A stretch of 64,000 bases of DNA from Gammaproteobacteria bacterium (lineage in GTDB: Bacteria; Pseudomonadota; Gammaproteobacteria; Pseudomonadales; Azotimanducaceae): NCBI GenBank assembly GCA_028821515.1, contig JAPPGA010000029.1:28694-92693 (forward strand), in the 5' to 3' direction. The translations under genes were made by a program, and so were the position numbers. Below, piece by piece: positions 18,677-27,895 of the stretch. A model generated the notes under the pieces. It did not search any database and was not told the origin of the DNA. It was given only the letters and a program-made list of their open reading frames with translations. Each line of letters opens with the position of its first letter. Position 1 is the stretch's first letter.

Positions 18677-19138
18677 CTATCTGTCCGCGAGCTTTGGTCG
18701 AGCTTCCACCACGAGCGAGTGAGATGCGGCGCGGTCGAGATCCGCCGGCAAAGGAGTTCCGTCCTTCGTGAGACCCACGTCGTGGTACACGGCGTCTCCG
18801 GGAAACTGCGCGAGATAGCCGGCCAGCAGTTCCCGGACCGTCGCCGGATCGTCGTCGATGACACGCGCGGTACAGATGACATCGCGACCGCGCATGCGCA
18901 ACACCACCGTTGGGTCATGCTTCAGGTTCGGCCACCACTTGGCGTCCCGATTCGTGAACCAACGGATCGTCGTTCCGACCTTGATGTAGCGCACCGGCGT
19001 CGTGTAGGTGCGACCCGTCACCCGTCCGGTGAAGGTGATCAGCATCAGGCTCCGGCTCGCGAGGGCATGCAGGGGCGAGCGCAGCAGCAACCGCATGCCG
19101 GCATTGATGACCACGAACAGGGGTTCTGGGATTCTCAC
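18677..19138 (-). CDS. F420-type (Ddn family) nitroreductase / deazaflavin-dependent oxidoreductase
   Basis: Predicted 153 aa split-beta-barrel protein. LITFTGRVTGRTYTTPVRYI and WPNLKHDPTVVLRM match the nitroreductase/deazaflavin-dependent family best known from mycobacterial Ddn. The GTG at 19138 lies 11 bp after the upstream ligase stop; any upstream start would overlap that gene. Binding of F420 is likely but not proven. Sandwiched between two acyl-CoA ligases, suggesting reduction of an unsaturated CoA-linked or lipid intermediate. Confidence 0.8.
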   Translation of the reverse strand: MRIPEPLFVVINAGMRLLLRSPLHALASRSLMLITFTGRVTGRTYTTPVRYIKVGTTIRWFTNRDAKWWPNLKHDPTVVLRMRGRDVICTARVIDDDPATVRELLAGYLAQFPGDAVYHDVGLTKDGTPLPADLDRAASHSLVVEARPKLADR

Positions 19139-19149
19139 GGCTTGCGGAC

Positions 19150-20763
19150 TCAGGAAAGGGCGCGCTCGGCTTCCGACCGCGCCCACTTGTAGTCGGCCTT
19201 GCCGTTGGGGGCGCGCCTCACCTCGTCCACGAACACGATGCGTTTGGGTGACTTGTATCCCGCCAGGTGGCCGTGTGCAAAGTCGATCAGGTCCTGCTCG
19301 GAGATCGGGTTGCGGGCGGAAGTGACCGCGACGACCCGCTGGCCGAAACGCTCGTCGTCGATGCCGACGACGAGACAGTCGTAGACCTCTGCGTGTCTTT
19401 TGAGTGCTTCCTCCACTTCCTCCGGATAGACCTTCTCGCCGGCGGTGTTGATGCAGTTGCTGCCGCGGCCGAGGAGTGTGATGGAGCCGTCGGCCTCCAC
19501 GGTCGCCCAGTCGCCGGCGAAGCTGTACCAGATGCCGTCGATCTCCCTGAAGGTCTCGGCGGACTTTTCCGGATCCTTGTAGTAGCCGAAAGCCGCCGTA
19601 CGGCCACTCGCCAGCATGCCGACTTCCCCGGATCCGGGTTCGACGTCGCGACCGTCTTCCGTGAAAACCCGGACCCCCGAGTTGATCCTGAACCTGGCCG
19701 TCTCGACGGGGTTGTCGCGCGTCGAGACGGACGTGGCGAGGCCGCCTTCGGTCGAGCCCATGGTATCTAGCAGGCTCATGTCCTGGTACTCGAGCAGACG
19801 CTCCTTGACTTCGGCGCTCCACATTACGCCACTGGAAACGATCTGTTTCAGCGACGAGATGTCGTAGGGATTACTGCGCGCGCCGGCGTCGTTCAGCGCA
19901 TCCAGCATGGGTCTCGCGAACGCATCGCCGACGATGGTCACGGTCGTGCAGCGGTTGCGCTCAATCTCGCCCCATATCAGGTGCGGGTCCAGGCCGAGTT
20001 TCGAGATCGTCACGATCGTGCCCCCGCCGAGCAGCGGCATCATCGCCCCCAGCCACATGCCGGTGCCATGCATCAGGGGACAGGCCGTGAGGCTGATGGG
20101 CTGGTTCCCCCGCTCGGACAGTTCCCGGATGACCGCCGGCACATCCTCGACCTGTTTTGGCGCGGCATTGCGGCTGCCGAGAAGGAAGGCGGTGAGCCCG
20201 AAGACAAATGGGTGGTGGTGGTACATCACGCCCTTCGGCATGCCGGTAGTGCCCCCGGTGTAGAGCATGTAGATGTCGTCGCCGGGCCGTTCCATGCGAT
20301 CGAGCGGCGGATTTCCCCGGATGACCTGTTCGTAGTCGAAGACGTCGGGAAGTAGCGCCTCCGTGCCGTCGTCGACCTGGATATAGGTCGTAACCCGTGG
20401 TAGCCGGTTGCGGATTTCCCAGATGCGTGCCGCGTAGCAGGCCTGGAAGAAGACGACCTCGGCGTCGGAGTTGTCGAGCAGGTAGACGAGTTCGTCGAAC
20501 TTGTAGCGGTAGTTGACGTTCACGGAGACGCCGCGCGCCTTGAAGATGCCGTACTGTGCTTCGAGGTACTCGTTCGAATTGTGCAGGTAGATGGCCGCCT
20601 TGCCATCGGGCCGCAGGCCACGCGACTGCAGGAATCGCGCGATCCGTGCCGCGCGGTCGTCGTACTCCCCCCAGGTTCTCCGCACATCGCCGCAGACGAG
20701 CGCGTCGCGGTTGGGAATCTCATCAGAGATTGCCTCCCAGACGGAGGCGAAGTGCAGGTCCAT
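19150..20763 (-). CDS. Acyl-CoA synthetase (FadD-like, AMP-forming)
   Basis: Predicted 537 aa ligase with P-loop LYTGGTTGMPKGV (~165-180), GSTEGG, GRGSNCINTAGEKVYPEEVE and the Lys in APNGKADYKW. The GGTTGMPKG and CINTAGEK segments resemble the FadD3/FadD19-like synthetases used for steroid side-chain or ring fragments (inference). First gene of a three-gene operon. ATG at 20763 preceded by GGAAGA. Confidence 0.9.
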   Translation of the reverse strand: MDLHFASVWEAISDEIPNRDALVCGDVRRTWGEYDDRAARIARFLQSRGLRPDGKAAIYLHNSNEYLEAQYGIFKARGVSVNVNYRYKFDELVYLLDNSDAEVVFFQACYAARIWEIRNRLPRVTTYIQVDDGTEALLPDVFDYEQVIRGNPPLDRMERPGDDIYMLYTGGTTGMPKGVMYHHHPFVFGLTAFLLGSRNAAPKQVEDVPAVIRELSERGNQPISLTACPLMHGTGMWLGAMMPLLGGGTIVTISKLGLDPHLIWGEIERNRCTTVTIVGDAFARPMLDALNDAGARSNPYDISSLKQIVSSGVMWSAEVKERLLEYQDMSLLDTMGSTEGGLATSVSTRDNPVETARFRINSGVRVFTEDGRDVEPGSGEVGMLASGRTAAFGYYKDPEKSAETFREIDGIWYSFAGDWATVEADGSITLLGRGSNCINTAGEKVYPEEVEEALKRHAEVYDCLVVGIDDERFGQRVVAVTSARNPISEQDLIDFAHGHLAGYKSPKRIVFVDEVRRAPNGKADYKWARSEAERALS

Positions 20764-20935
20764 CGCGGATCTTCCAGTGGAATCGAGGATTGAAACTAAT
20801 GAATCGGCGTGTGGATGTCACGCGTGCCGCAGACAGGCGAAAGCCTCGGCCGCCGATTGAACACTCGCCAGGAAAGCGCATTGCCTTGGCCAGTCATCGC
20901 GCGGGCGAGATCAGATGCGTCAATTGTTGGTGATT

Positions 20936-20956
20936 TTGGCCACTCAATGTGGCCAA
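20936..20956. promoter_or_regulatory. Perfect inverted repeat, candidate regulator-binding site
   Basis: Arms TTGGCCAC and GTGGCCAA separated by TCAAT. It could be a TetR-type operator for the acyl-CoA synthetase operon, or an upstream activator site for the sigma-54-like promoter ~170 bp downstream. Confidence 0.45.
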
Positions 20957-21115
20957 TGTGGCGCGAATGCGGGCTCATTCGTTGCAGTGAATCGAGAATC
21001 GATCCGTGCATCGACGTGCGATTCAGGAGGAATTGGCCGGAGTCGCTATGCCGGACGGCGTTTTGACGGCGCCTGAGACGTCCAGACCGGGAAAACACGC
21101 CACGTGAATTGAACT

Positions 21116-21131
21116 TGGCACGTTTCTTGAT
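21116..21131 (+). promoter_or_regulatory. Sigma-54-like promoter before the PspC pair
   Basis: Reads TGGCACG-N4-TTGAT. The -24 half is perfect; the -12 half has GA in place of the highly conserved GC. The predicted start near 21142 would give a ~26-nt leader with AAAGGGG before the ATG at 21168. Enterobacterial psp promoters are sigma-54 dependent, which raises interest, but the -12 mismatch is serious. Confidence 0.35.
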
Positions 21132-21167
21132 GCCAAAGAATGTACCGGATGTGTTGAGAAAGGGGTC

Positions 21168-21341
21168 ATGTTCAGACTGTCGCGAATACATGCGCCGCGC
21201 GGCACGCTGGCGGCGTTTGCCCTGGTGGTCGTGGCGATGCTCCTGTTCGGCATCATCGCGCAGGCGCATGGACCGGTCGCTGCTCCCTTGGCCTGCATGG
21301 CCGAACTCGACGCGTCACTGGTGGAAATCTCGGAACGGTAG
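21168..21341 (+). CDS. Small single-pass membrane protein upstream of PspC
   Basis: Predicted 57 aa. Basic N-terminus MFRLSRIHAPRG, a TM helix (~residues 13-33, TLAAFALVVVAMLLFGIIA), then a short tail ending in ELDASLVEISER. ATG at 21168 has AAAGGGG upstream. It ends 9 bp before the pspC-like start, so the two form a unit. It could take the place of the small Psp membrane partner (PspB-like), though similarity is not evident. Confidence 0.65.
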   Translation: MFRLSRIHAPRGTLAAFALVVVAMLLFGIIAQAHGPVAAPLACMAELDASLVEISER

Positions 21342-21350
21342 GAGGCCCGA

Positions 21351-21572
21351 ATGAGCTACGAAGCGGACGAAATTGGCCGTGATCGCCTCGCGCTGGATTA
21401 TGGCCAGCGCTGGATCGGGGGCGTTTGCGCCGGATTCGCAAACTATTTTGATATCGATCCGGCGATTGTACGGGTCGGATTGGTGGTAACCGGCCTGTTC
21501 TTTCCGAAGATCGTTGTCGCTGCCTACCTGATAGCCTGGCTAGTCCTCGACCGGCGCGAACCACGACCCTAG
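21351..21572 (+). CDS. PspC-domain membrane protein
   Basis: Predicted 73 aa, nearly all PspC domain: RWIGGVCAGFANYFDIDPAIVRVG, then the TM stretch to IAWLVLDRRE. PspC proteins sense envelope stress at the inner membrane in the phage-shock response. ATG at 21351 has GGAGG at 6 nt. pspA and pspF are not in the window. Confidence 0.88.
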   Translation: MSYEADEIGRDRLALDYGQRWIGGVCAGFANYFDIDPAIVRVGLVVTGLFFPKIVVAAYLIAWLVLDRREPRP

Positions 21573-21718
21573 TTTCGTGATACGACGACCCTAGCCGCCT
21601 GCGCCGGAAGCGCGGCACGGGTGCCGGTCAAGGGCCTGGGGGTGCCCACCCGGGATTTGCTACAACGAACGCCCTCGGCAATTGGCCGCAACCCGTAACC
21701 GGGGTACGCTCTGCCCCG

Positions 21719-22897
21719 ATGTACCTGCTCGAATACCGTGTCCCCATCAGCGCAGCGCTGCTGGTGTTCTCGTTCGCGTCCGTGTTTGTCCTCACGAGTC
21801 AGAGCGGTTCCAGTTTCCCGACCTATGTGCTTGCGATCCTGACCCTCCTGGGGTTCAGCCGCTGGTCGGGGCTCTGGCTCGACTGGACTTTCCTGTGTGT
21901 CGTGGCATTGGTCGGCTACCTGGCGGCTTCGACCTTGTGGTCGGACCCGTTCGACGCCCGGGACGCGTTCAGCCAATGGGGCAAGGCGCTCCTGGTAGCG
22001 TGTTTCGTCGTGGCGGCGGCCGAGGGATTACGCACTGACTGGTTTTTTCGGAGGCTGACCCTGACGATCGCCTTGTTCGCGGGGGCGGCTTCCGTGGTAG
22101 CCCTGGTCCGGTTCTTCGCGTTCCCGCCGGACGATGGCCGGCTAAGCGGCTTGGGCCAGCTCGAATGCCAGGTGTGCGCGGCCCTGATATTCGGCGTGGC
22201 ATTGCTGTGCACGCTGTATTGGGTGTTCGAGGCGCCGTCACTGCGCTGGAGAGTGTGGGCCGTGTTGAACGCACTATGCCTGGCGTCTGCGGTGGTGTTG
22301 ACGGACTCCCGGAATGCCTGGGTGGCGGTGCCGTTCGCCTGCATCGTCTACCTCGTTTCCCGGCAGTCGAAGTCGGCCGGGACGTTCGCCGTCATCGTGA
22401 TCGCCTTTGCCGCTGTGTCACTGGCTCTCGTGGGAGGGCTGCTGGCAAGCCCGGCAAGCGAATTCCTGCTGCCGCGCGGCGACAGTTTCCGGCCGGCAAT
22501 CTGGGCGGAAGTCCTTTCCCGTGCGCTGGCGGGGGGACCGTGGCTGGGCAACGGCTTATTGACGGACGACGGCGTCTTTGTCGACTGCTACCTGCTGGCG
22601 CACCCGCACAACCTGTACCTCGCGGTGCTGTTCCAGGGGGGCCTCGTCGCAGTCGCCCTGTTTGCCGCCGTGCTCGCGCTCTCCATTCGAACCCTGCTCC
22701 TGAACTTCGGGCGGGAGGAGGCGAAGCTCGCGCTCGGAATCTGTGCGCTGGCGTTGCCCGCATACCTGCTAGACGGTCACGAACTGCTCACCAGGATAGG
22801 CTGGACCTGGCTCCTGGTCTGGTTGCCGGTCGCGGTCAGCGTCGCGCTAAGCGGTGGCGGCCGACTCGATGACGCGAATCGTTTCGGCGGCGGCTGA
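21719..22897 (+). CDS. O-antigen ligase / polymerase family membrane protein
   Basis: Predicted 392 aa with ~10 TM segments. The Wzy_C (O-antigen ligase) region has DSRNAWVAVPFACI near residue 200 and a periplasmic loop with AHPHNLYLAVLFQGG (~296-310), a typical ligase/polymerase signature. It would polymerise or ligate an undecaprenyl-linked glycan at the inner membrane. Its end overlaps the 3' end of the convergent GT4 gene by 51 bp. Confidence 0.82.
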   Translation: MYLLEYRVPISAALLVFSFASVFVLTSQSGSSFPTYVLAILTLLGFSRWSGLWLDWTFLCVVALVGYLAASTLWSDPFDARDAFSQWGKALLVACFVVAAAEGLRTDWFFRRLTLTIALFAGAASVVALVRFFAFPPDDGRLSGLGQLECQVCAALIFGVALLCTLYWVFEAPSLRWRVWAVLNALCLASAVVLTDSRNAWVAVPFACIVYLVSRQSKSAGTFAVIVIAFAAVSLALVGGLLASPASEFLLPRGDSFRPAIWAEVLSRALAGGPWLGNGLLTDDGVFVDCYLLAHPHNLYLAVLFQGGLVAVALFAAVLALSIRTLLLNFGREEAKLALGICALALPAYLLDGHELLTRIGWTWLLVWLPVAVSVALSGGGRLDDANRFGGG

Positions 22898-23941
22898 GTC
22901 CCAGGAGAAATCCATCGCCCGCCGCCGGGCGGCGCCGGCCAATCGCGATCGAAGCGAGGCGTCCGTCATCATGCGTTTCAGTCCGCAGGCGATGTCATCG
23001 ATGGATGCCGGATCGACGAACAGGCCTGCATCGCCCGCAATCTCCGGCATTGACGACGTGTTGCCGGTGAGCACGGGCTTGCCGAATGTCATCGCTTCGA
23101 TGATCGGCAGGCCGAAGCCTTCGTAGAGACTTGGCAGCGCGACGAAATCGCAACCGGCGTACTGCGCGAGCAGGTCTTCGTCTTCCAGTGACCCCAAGGC
23201 ATGAACGCGGGACTCGAGCCCATGCGCCCGGACGAGCGCGTCCGGCTTTGGCATGCGCCAGCCCGCGCCTCCGACAAGATGGAGGTCGTGTTGCACGTCG
23301 TCCTTGATGCGCGTGAACGCTGCCAGCAGGCGTTGGAGGTTCTTTCTCGGCTCCACCGTACCGACGAAAAGCCCGTAGGGCCGGGGGACTTGTGGAACGG
23401 GAATCACGGACGGTGAGACGAATGACGCCGCGTGTACGACGGTCGTCTTGTGGGCGGCCTCGGGGAAGTGGCGCTGGATGGAGCACTTCGTCGCGCGGGA
23501 TACAGCGATGAGGCGGTTTGCCCTGTTGATGGAGCGCGGCATCATCGCCCGCTCGAGGACGTACCCGAGTGGCCGCATGGTCTCGGGAGCGTGCTTCCAG
23601 ACCAGGTCGTGAATCGTGACCACTGCGGGCGTCGGCAGACGAACGGGCACGCGGTGCCGCGGAGACCAGAACACGTCCGCCCGGTCAAGCGCAACCCAGC
23701 GCGGAAACTGAACCTGGGCATGCAGTTCCCCCAGGAGGTCGGGCGTCCGGACCACGACATTCGGCGGAACAGCCGAAGGCCCGTTTAGCGAAGGTGAGAA
23801 CTTCTCCCAGGCGGGCGCGGGCCCATACAGAAACCACTGGTGATTCGAACCCTTCAACATCCGTTGAAGCAGTTCGGCGAGGTAGCGGCCGATACCTGTC
23901 CTGGGTGCAGACAGGGGGCGGGCGTCGACCGCGATCCTCAT
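22847..23941 (-). CDS. GT4 family glycosyltransferase
   Basis: Predicted 364 aa GT-B fold enzyme. N-terminal MRIAVDARPLSAPRTGIGRY, central GTVEPRKNL, and LPSLYEGFGLPIIEAM with the EX7E motif near residue 265 are typical of mannosyl- or rhamnosyl-transferases of family GT4. Cytoplasmic face of the membrane. The ATG overlaps the upstream GT4 stop (ATGA at 23938-23941), so the two are translationally coupled. Confidence 0.9.
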   Translation of the reverse strand: MRIAVDARPLSAPRTGIGRYLAELLQRMLKGSNHQWFLYGPAPAWEKFSPSLNGPSAVPPNVVVRTPDLLGELHAQVQFPRWVALDRADVFWSPRHRVPVRLPTPAVVTIHDLVWKHAPETMRPLGYVLERAMMPRSINRANRLIAVSRATKCSIQRHFPEAAHKTTVVHAASFVSPSVIPVPQVPRPYGLFVGTVEPRKNLQRLLAAFTRIKDDVQHDLHLVGGAGWRMPKPDALVRAHGLESRVHALGSLEDEDLLAQYAGCDFVALPSLYEGFGLPIIEAMTFGKPVLTGNTSSMPEIAGDAGLFVDPASIDDIACGLKRMMTDASLRSRLAGAARRRAMDFSWDSAAAETIRVIESAATA

Positions 23942-25113
23942 CGCCCGATGGGCGCTCCGTTGCTGCGCCGTTGATGTACGTTGATGGCCTCATGCCCGAG
24001 GCTGCGGTAGATCGCGTCGTAACGCTCACCCATGCGGTCACCAGTGAAGAACCGTTCGAACCGCTGCCGGGCGCGCCGTCCCATGGCGGCGGCCATCTCC
24101 GGGCAGTCGTGAATCCGGTCCATCGCCTGGCGCAGCGCCAGCGGGGAGCCGGGAGCCACGGCCAACCCGGTCTCACCGCCGATATTGACGTGGCTGGTGC
24201 CTGATCCCGCTTCCGTCGATATCAGCGCCTTGGAGTACATTGCGCCTTCCAGCAGCGCCACGCCAAAGGCCTCGGTGCGCAGGTAGGACGGAAAGACCAC
24301 GCCGCGGCAAAGCGACAGCAGTGCGACCTTTTCCTCGTTCGACACGTAACCGGTGAAGTCGACGTTGTCGAGGCGTAGCCGCTGCGCCTGGTCGAGCAGT
24401 TCGCGTTCCGTGGGACCCGACCCGGCGATGACCACGCGGAACGGGGCGCCCGCGCACGCGTCGAGGAGGATATGCAATCCCTTGTAGTAGCGCAGGACGC
24501 CGATGAAGAGGAAGAAACCCTCTCCGTACCTGTCGCGCATCCGGGCCCGAATGCGGGGACAGACCTTCGGATAAGTGCGTTCGTTCAAGCCGATCGGTAC
24601 GATCTCCACCTTGTCCTGGAAACGGCGCAGCACGTCGCTGGTGGCGAAGTAGTTGGGCGAGGTGCCCACGATTCGGTCGACGTTGCGCAGGAACCGGTGC
24701 ATCACCGGCCGATAGAGCAGCCGGAGTACGCGCTGCCGGACGATGTCGGAGTGGTAGGTCAGGACCGTCGGGCGCTTTATCCGGCAGGTCAGGTTCAGGA
24801 CATCGCCGAACGGCCACGGGAAGTGATAGTGGATGAGGTCTGCCCATTCGGCGAGGCGTTCGTGCATCGCGAAGGCCTGCAGCGACATGCCGCAGGAAGC
24901 GACCTCAAGGTCGCGGTGCGCGCGATACACCTTGACTTCGTTGTGGCGGAGAACCCGGGGACGGGCGTTGGCGCTAAGCGCGAGCAGGCGGTTGTCGATG
25001 CCGCGCGACTTGGTGTCGAGGCAAATCTGCCGAATGAGTTCTTCGATTCCGCCCTGGCTATCGGGGAAATAGGTTCGGTAGACGTGTAGAACGCGCAATG
25101 TGCCCCCCGGCAT
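23938..25113 (-). CDS. GT4 family glycosyltransferase
   Basis: Predicted 391 aa. LRVLHVYRTYFPDSQGGIEE N-terminus, FFLFIGVLRYYKGLHILLDA, and VFPSYLRTEAFGVALLEGAM (EX7E-type) identify GT4. The ATG at 25113 is used rather than the open extension to 25386, which would run through the divergent manC start. First gene of a two-gene operon divergent from manC across ~120 bp. Confidence 0.9.
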   Translation of the reverse strand: MPGGTLRVLHVYRTYFPDSQGGIEELIRQICLDTKSRGIDNRLLALSANARPRVLRHNEVKVYRAHRDLEVASCGMSLQAFAMHERLAEWADLIHYHFPWPFGDVLNLTCRIKRPTVLTYHSDIVRQRVLRLLYRPVMHRFLRNVDRIVGTSPNYFATSDVLRRFQDKVEIVPIGLNERTYPKVCPRIRARMRDRYGEGFFLFIGVLRYYKGLHILLDACAGAPFRVVIAGSGPTERELLDQAQRLRLDNVDFTGYVSNEEKVALLSLCRGVVFPSYLRTEAFGVALLEGAMYSKALISTEAGSGTSHVNIGGETGLAVAPGSPLALRQAMDRIHDCPEMAAAMGRRARQRFERFFTGDRMGERYDAIYRSLGHEAINVHQRRSNGAPIGR

Positions 25114-25231
25114 GGCCCCCGCGCCCGGTCTGCTACCTCTCCCAACGGCCGAACGCAACGCGCTAGAATGATAGCAACAGTATGGAGACCGGCGAAATAC
25201 CCAACCGGTCTCACCGTCAGGGAGCAAGCAT

Positions 25232-26662
25232 TTGGAGTCTATCCTCCCCGTTGTATTGGCAGGCGGATCGGGAACCCGGCTGTGGCCCCTTTCGCGCGGG
25301 TGCTTCCCCAAGCACTTCCTGTCCCTGACCAGCGACCGCTCGATGTTGCAGGAAACGCTGCTGCGGGTGGCACGCCTCGACGCCATGCCACCCTACATCG
25401 TCTGCAACGAGGAACATCGGTTCCTCGTCGCCGAACACTGCCGCGAGATCGCCCGGCCATGTGGCGCCATCCTGCTGGAGAGCGTGGCGTGCGGCACGGC
25501 GCCCGCGGCGGGGCTGGCAGCGTGTCACGCGCGTGAGCGCGGCCTGGACCCGGTGCTGCTGATCGTGCCTTCGGATCACCACATTGAACTCCCGGACGCC
25601 TTCTGCGCCACCGTGCGATCCGGGCTGGATGCTGCCGGCTCGGGGCAACTCGTGGCGTTCGGCGTCCAGCCATCGAGTCCGGACACGGGTTACGGCTATA
25701 TCCGGGCGGGTGAATCGCTGGATGGCGGACTACGTCGAGTGGCCCAGTTTTTTGAGAAACCTGACTCGGCGACCGCGGTGGCATACGTGGAGTCGGGCGA
25801 CTTCTACTGGAACAGCGGCATATTCCTCTGCAGGGCGAGCACCTACCTGGAGCAACTGGGCCGGTACCAACCCGAGATGCTCGCGTCCTGCCAGGCGGCG
25901 GTGGCCTCCGGGTCCGACCACCAGGATTTTTTCCGCCCGGGTCCCGAATTCGCGGATTCGCCGAACGATTCGATCGACTACGGCATCATGGAGAAGACGG
26001 AATCCGCCGTGATGCTGCCGCTCGATGTCGGGTGGTCCGATGTCGGGTCCTGGTCGGCGCTGCACGGACTCCGGGCGCGCAACGAGGACAACAATGCCAT
26101 CGCGGGCGACGTCATCACCCTCGACACCAAGAACTCTCTCGTGCAGGCGGACAAGCGGCTCGTGGTGACCGTGGGCGTGGACGGCCTCATGGTCGTGGAT
26201 ACCGCCGACGCCGTATTGATCGCGGGAGAAGGCCACACCCAGAAGGTCAAGGAAGTGGTCGGGCGCATCAAGGACCTGGACTATACGCAATACGATGCGC
26301 ATACCCGCGTCAATCGGCCCTGGGGAAGCTACGAAGTGGTCGAGGCGGGCGAGCACTACCAGGTCAAGAAGATATCGGTGAATCCGGGCGCCCGGCTGTC
26401 GCTGCAGGCGCACCAGCACCGATCGGAGCATTGGATCGTCGTGCGCGGCACGGCCGAGGTGACCCGCGGGGATGCCACCCTGACCCTTTCGGCGAACGAA
26501 TCGACCTATATTCCCCTGGGCAGCAGGCATCGGATCAGCAATCCGGGTACCGTGCCGATGGAACTGATCGAAGTGCAGGTGGGCGACTACCTTGGAGAGG
26601 ACGACATCGTCCGGTTCGACGACGACTATGAGCGCGCCGATGAAGAGTCCGACCCCTCCTGA
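25232..26662 (+). CDS. manC: Mannose-1-phosphate guanylyltransferase / mannose-6-phosphate isomerase
   Basis: Predicted 476 aa bifunctional enzyme. Nucleotidyltransferase domain: LAGGSGTRLWPLSR and FPKHFLSL at residues ~8-32; C-terminal cupin isomerase: RPWGSYEVVEAGEHYQVK, LQAHQHRSEHW, YIPLGSRHRI (~360-455). It makes mannose-6-P and GDP-mannose for the glycan cluster. Starts with TTG at 25232, AGGGAG 7 nt upstream; no better ATG exists. Confidence 0.95.
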   Translation: MESILPVVLAGGSGTRLWPLSRGCFPKHFLSLTSDRSMLQETLLRVARLDAMPPYIVCNEEHRFLVAEHCREIARPCGAILLESVACGTAPAAGLAACHARERGLDPVLLIVPSDHHIELPDAFCATVRSGLDAAGSGQLVAFGVQPSSPDTGYGYIRAGESLDGGLRRVAQFFEKPDSATAVAYVESGDFYWNSGIFLCRASTYLEQLGRYQPEMLASCQAAVASGSDHQDFFRPGPEFADSPNDSIDYGIMEKTESAVMLPLDVGWSDVGSWSALHGLRARNEDNNAIAGDVITLDTKNSLVQADKRLVVTVGVDGLMVVDTADAVLIAGEGHTQKVKEVVGRIKDLDYTQYDAHTRVNRPWGSYEVVEAGEHYQVKKISVNPGARLSLQAHQHRSEHWIVVRGTAEVTRGDATLTLSANESTYIPLGSRHRISNPGTVPMELIEVQVGDYLGEDDIVRFDDDYERADEESDPS

Positions 26663-26786
26663 GGCCAGGCGGCAACGCTTGCGTGGAGTGTCCCGCGATC
26701 CCGGTTACGCCCGCCGCCATGGGTGCCTTGCGGGCAGGCATGGCACCCGCGTGAACGGCAACAAGTAAAGCCTTACGGGTCACGGC

Positions 26787-27821
26787 ATGACGCGCACGCG
26801 GGATCTTGTCCTCGTCACGGGGGCGGGCGGTTACATCGGCACGACGCTGGTGCCCATGCTGCTCCAGGAAGGCTACCGGGTCCGCGCCGTGGACCGGTTC
26901 TTCTTCGGTCGGGAACTGTTGGCGGATCAGGCGGGTCTCGAAGTTATCGTCGAGGATACGCGCAAGCTGACGCCAGATCACATGGCGGGCGTGGATGCGG
27001 TCATCGACCTGGCCGCCATTTCCAACGACCCCTCCGGCGAACTGTTCCAGGACGCGACGCTCGCCATCAACCATCGCGCGCGGGTGCGCACGGCGGGCCT
27101 CGCAAAAGGGGCCGGGGCACGGCGCTATGTCCTGCCGTCCTCATGCAGCATCTACGGGGCACAGGACGGGGGTGTCATCGCCGACGAAAGGAATCCCACG
27201 AACCCCCTCACGACCTATGCGCGGGCCAACGAACTGGCCGAACTCGGGGTGTTGCCGCTTGCGGACGAGTCCTTTTGCGTTGTCGTGGTACGGCAGGCGA
27301 CTGTGTACGGCCTGTCGCCGCGCATGCGTTTCGACCTGGCGGTCAACGGCATGACCTACGGCGCCTGGAAGACCGGCAAGCTGCCGCTGATGCGGGACGG
27401 CACGCAGTGGCGTCCGATGGTCCATGTGCGCGATACGGCGCGCGCGTTGATGTTCATGCTGGAAGCCGACGCGGCGACGGTGAACGGCGAGATCTACAAC
27501 GTCGGCTCCGCGTCGAACAGCTACCAGATCCGCGCCCTTGGCGAAGCGGTCGCGGCGTGCGTGCCGGGGAACGTGGAGATAGAGTGGTACGGGGACCCGG
27601 ATCGCCGCAGCTATCGCGTCGCTTTCGACAAGATCGAGTCGTTGGGCTATCGCGCGGAGAAAACGGCGGAAGACGGTGTCGCCGAGATCTGCGAAGCGCT
27701 GGATGCCGGTCGGATCGACCGGACGGTCCAGACCATCACGCTTGACTGGTACAAGGAACTGCTGCATTGGCAGACGGTCTTGCGCGATGTCGAAATGTAC
27801 GGCGGAATCGTTGATATTTGA
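26787..27821 (+). CDS. Extended SDR NAD-dependent epimerase/dehydratase with YxxxN in place of YxxxK
   Basis: Predicted 344 aa. Rossmann motif VTGAGGYIG (9-17) and SSCSIYG follow the usual order. The expected YxxxK reads YARAN, so the catalytic Lys appears replaced by Asn (codons TAT GCG CGG GCC AAC). C-terminal RPMVHVRDTARA is typical of sugar-nucleotide SDRs. It may be a sugar epimerase/dehydratase using another base, or a structural relative. Lies between manC and rfbA, probably one operon. Confidence 0.85.
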   Translation: MTRTRDLVLVTGAGGYIGTTLVPMLLQEGYRVRAVDRFFFGRELLADQAGLEVIVEDTRKLTPDHMAGVDAVIDLAAISNDPSGELFQDATLAINHRARVRTAGLAKGAGARRYVLPSSCSIYGAQDGGVIADERNPTNPLTTYARANELAELGVLPLADESFCVVVVRQATVYGLSPRMRFDLAVNGMTYGAWKTGKLPLMRDGTQWRPMVHVRDTARALMFMLEADAATVNGEIYNVGSASNSYQIRALGEAVAACVPGNVEIEWYGDPDRRSYRVAFDKIESLGYRAEKTAEDGVAEICEALDAGRIDRTVQTITLDWYKELLHWQTVLRDVEMYGGIVDI

Positions 27822-27895
27822 CGCTTGGCGCCGGTGGGCCGATCTCCTTGGAGTGACGTCCGCATGCAAGAGTTGACGAGACCGGGAAGCACCGC

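Larger units (their letters stand above)
20764..21167. other. Divergent intergenic region with a dyad and a sigma-54-like promoter
   Basis: About 400 bp between the acyl-CoA synthetase (minus) and the small membrane gene (plus). No gene seen. It contains the dyad at 20936-20956 and the promoter-like sequence at 21116-21131. Confidence 0.5.
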
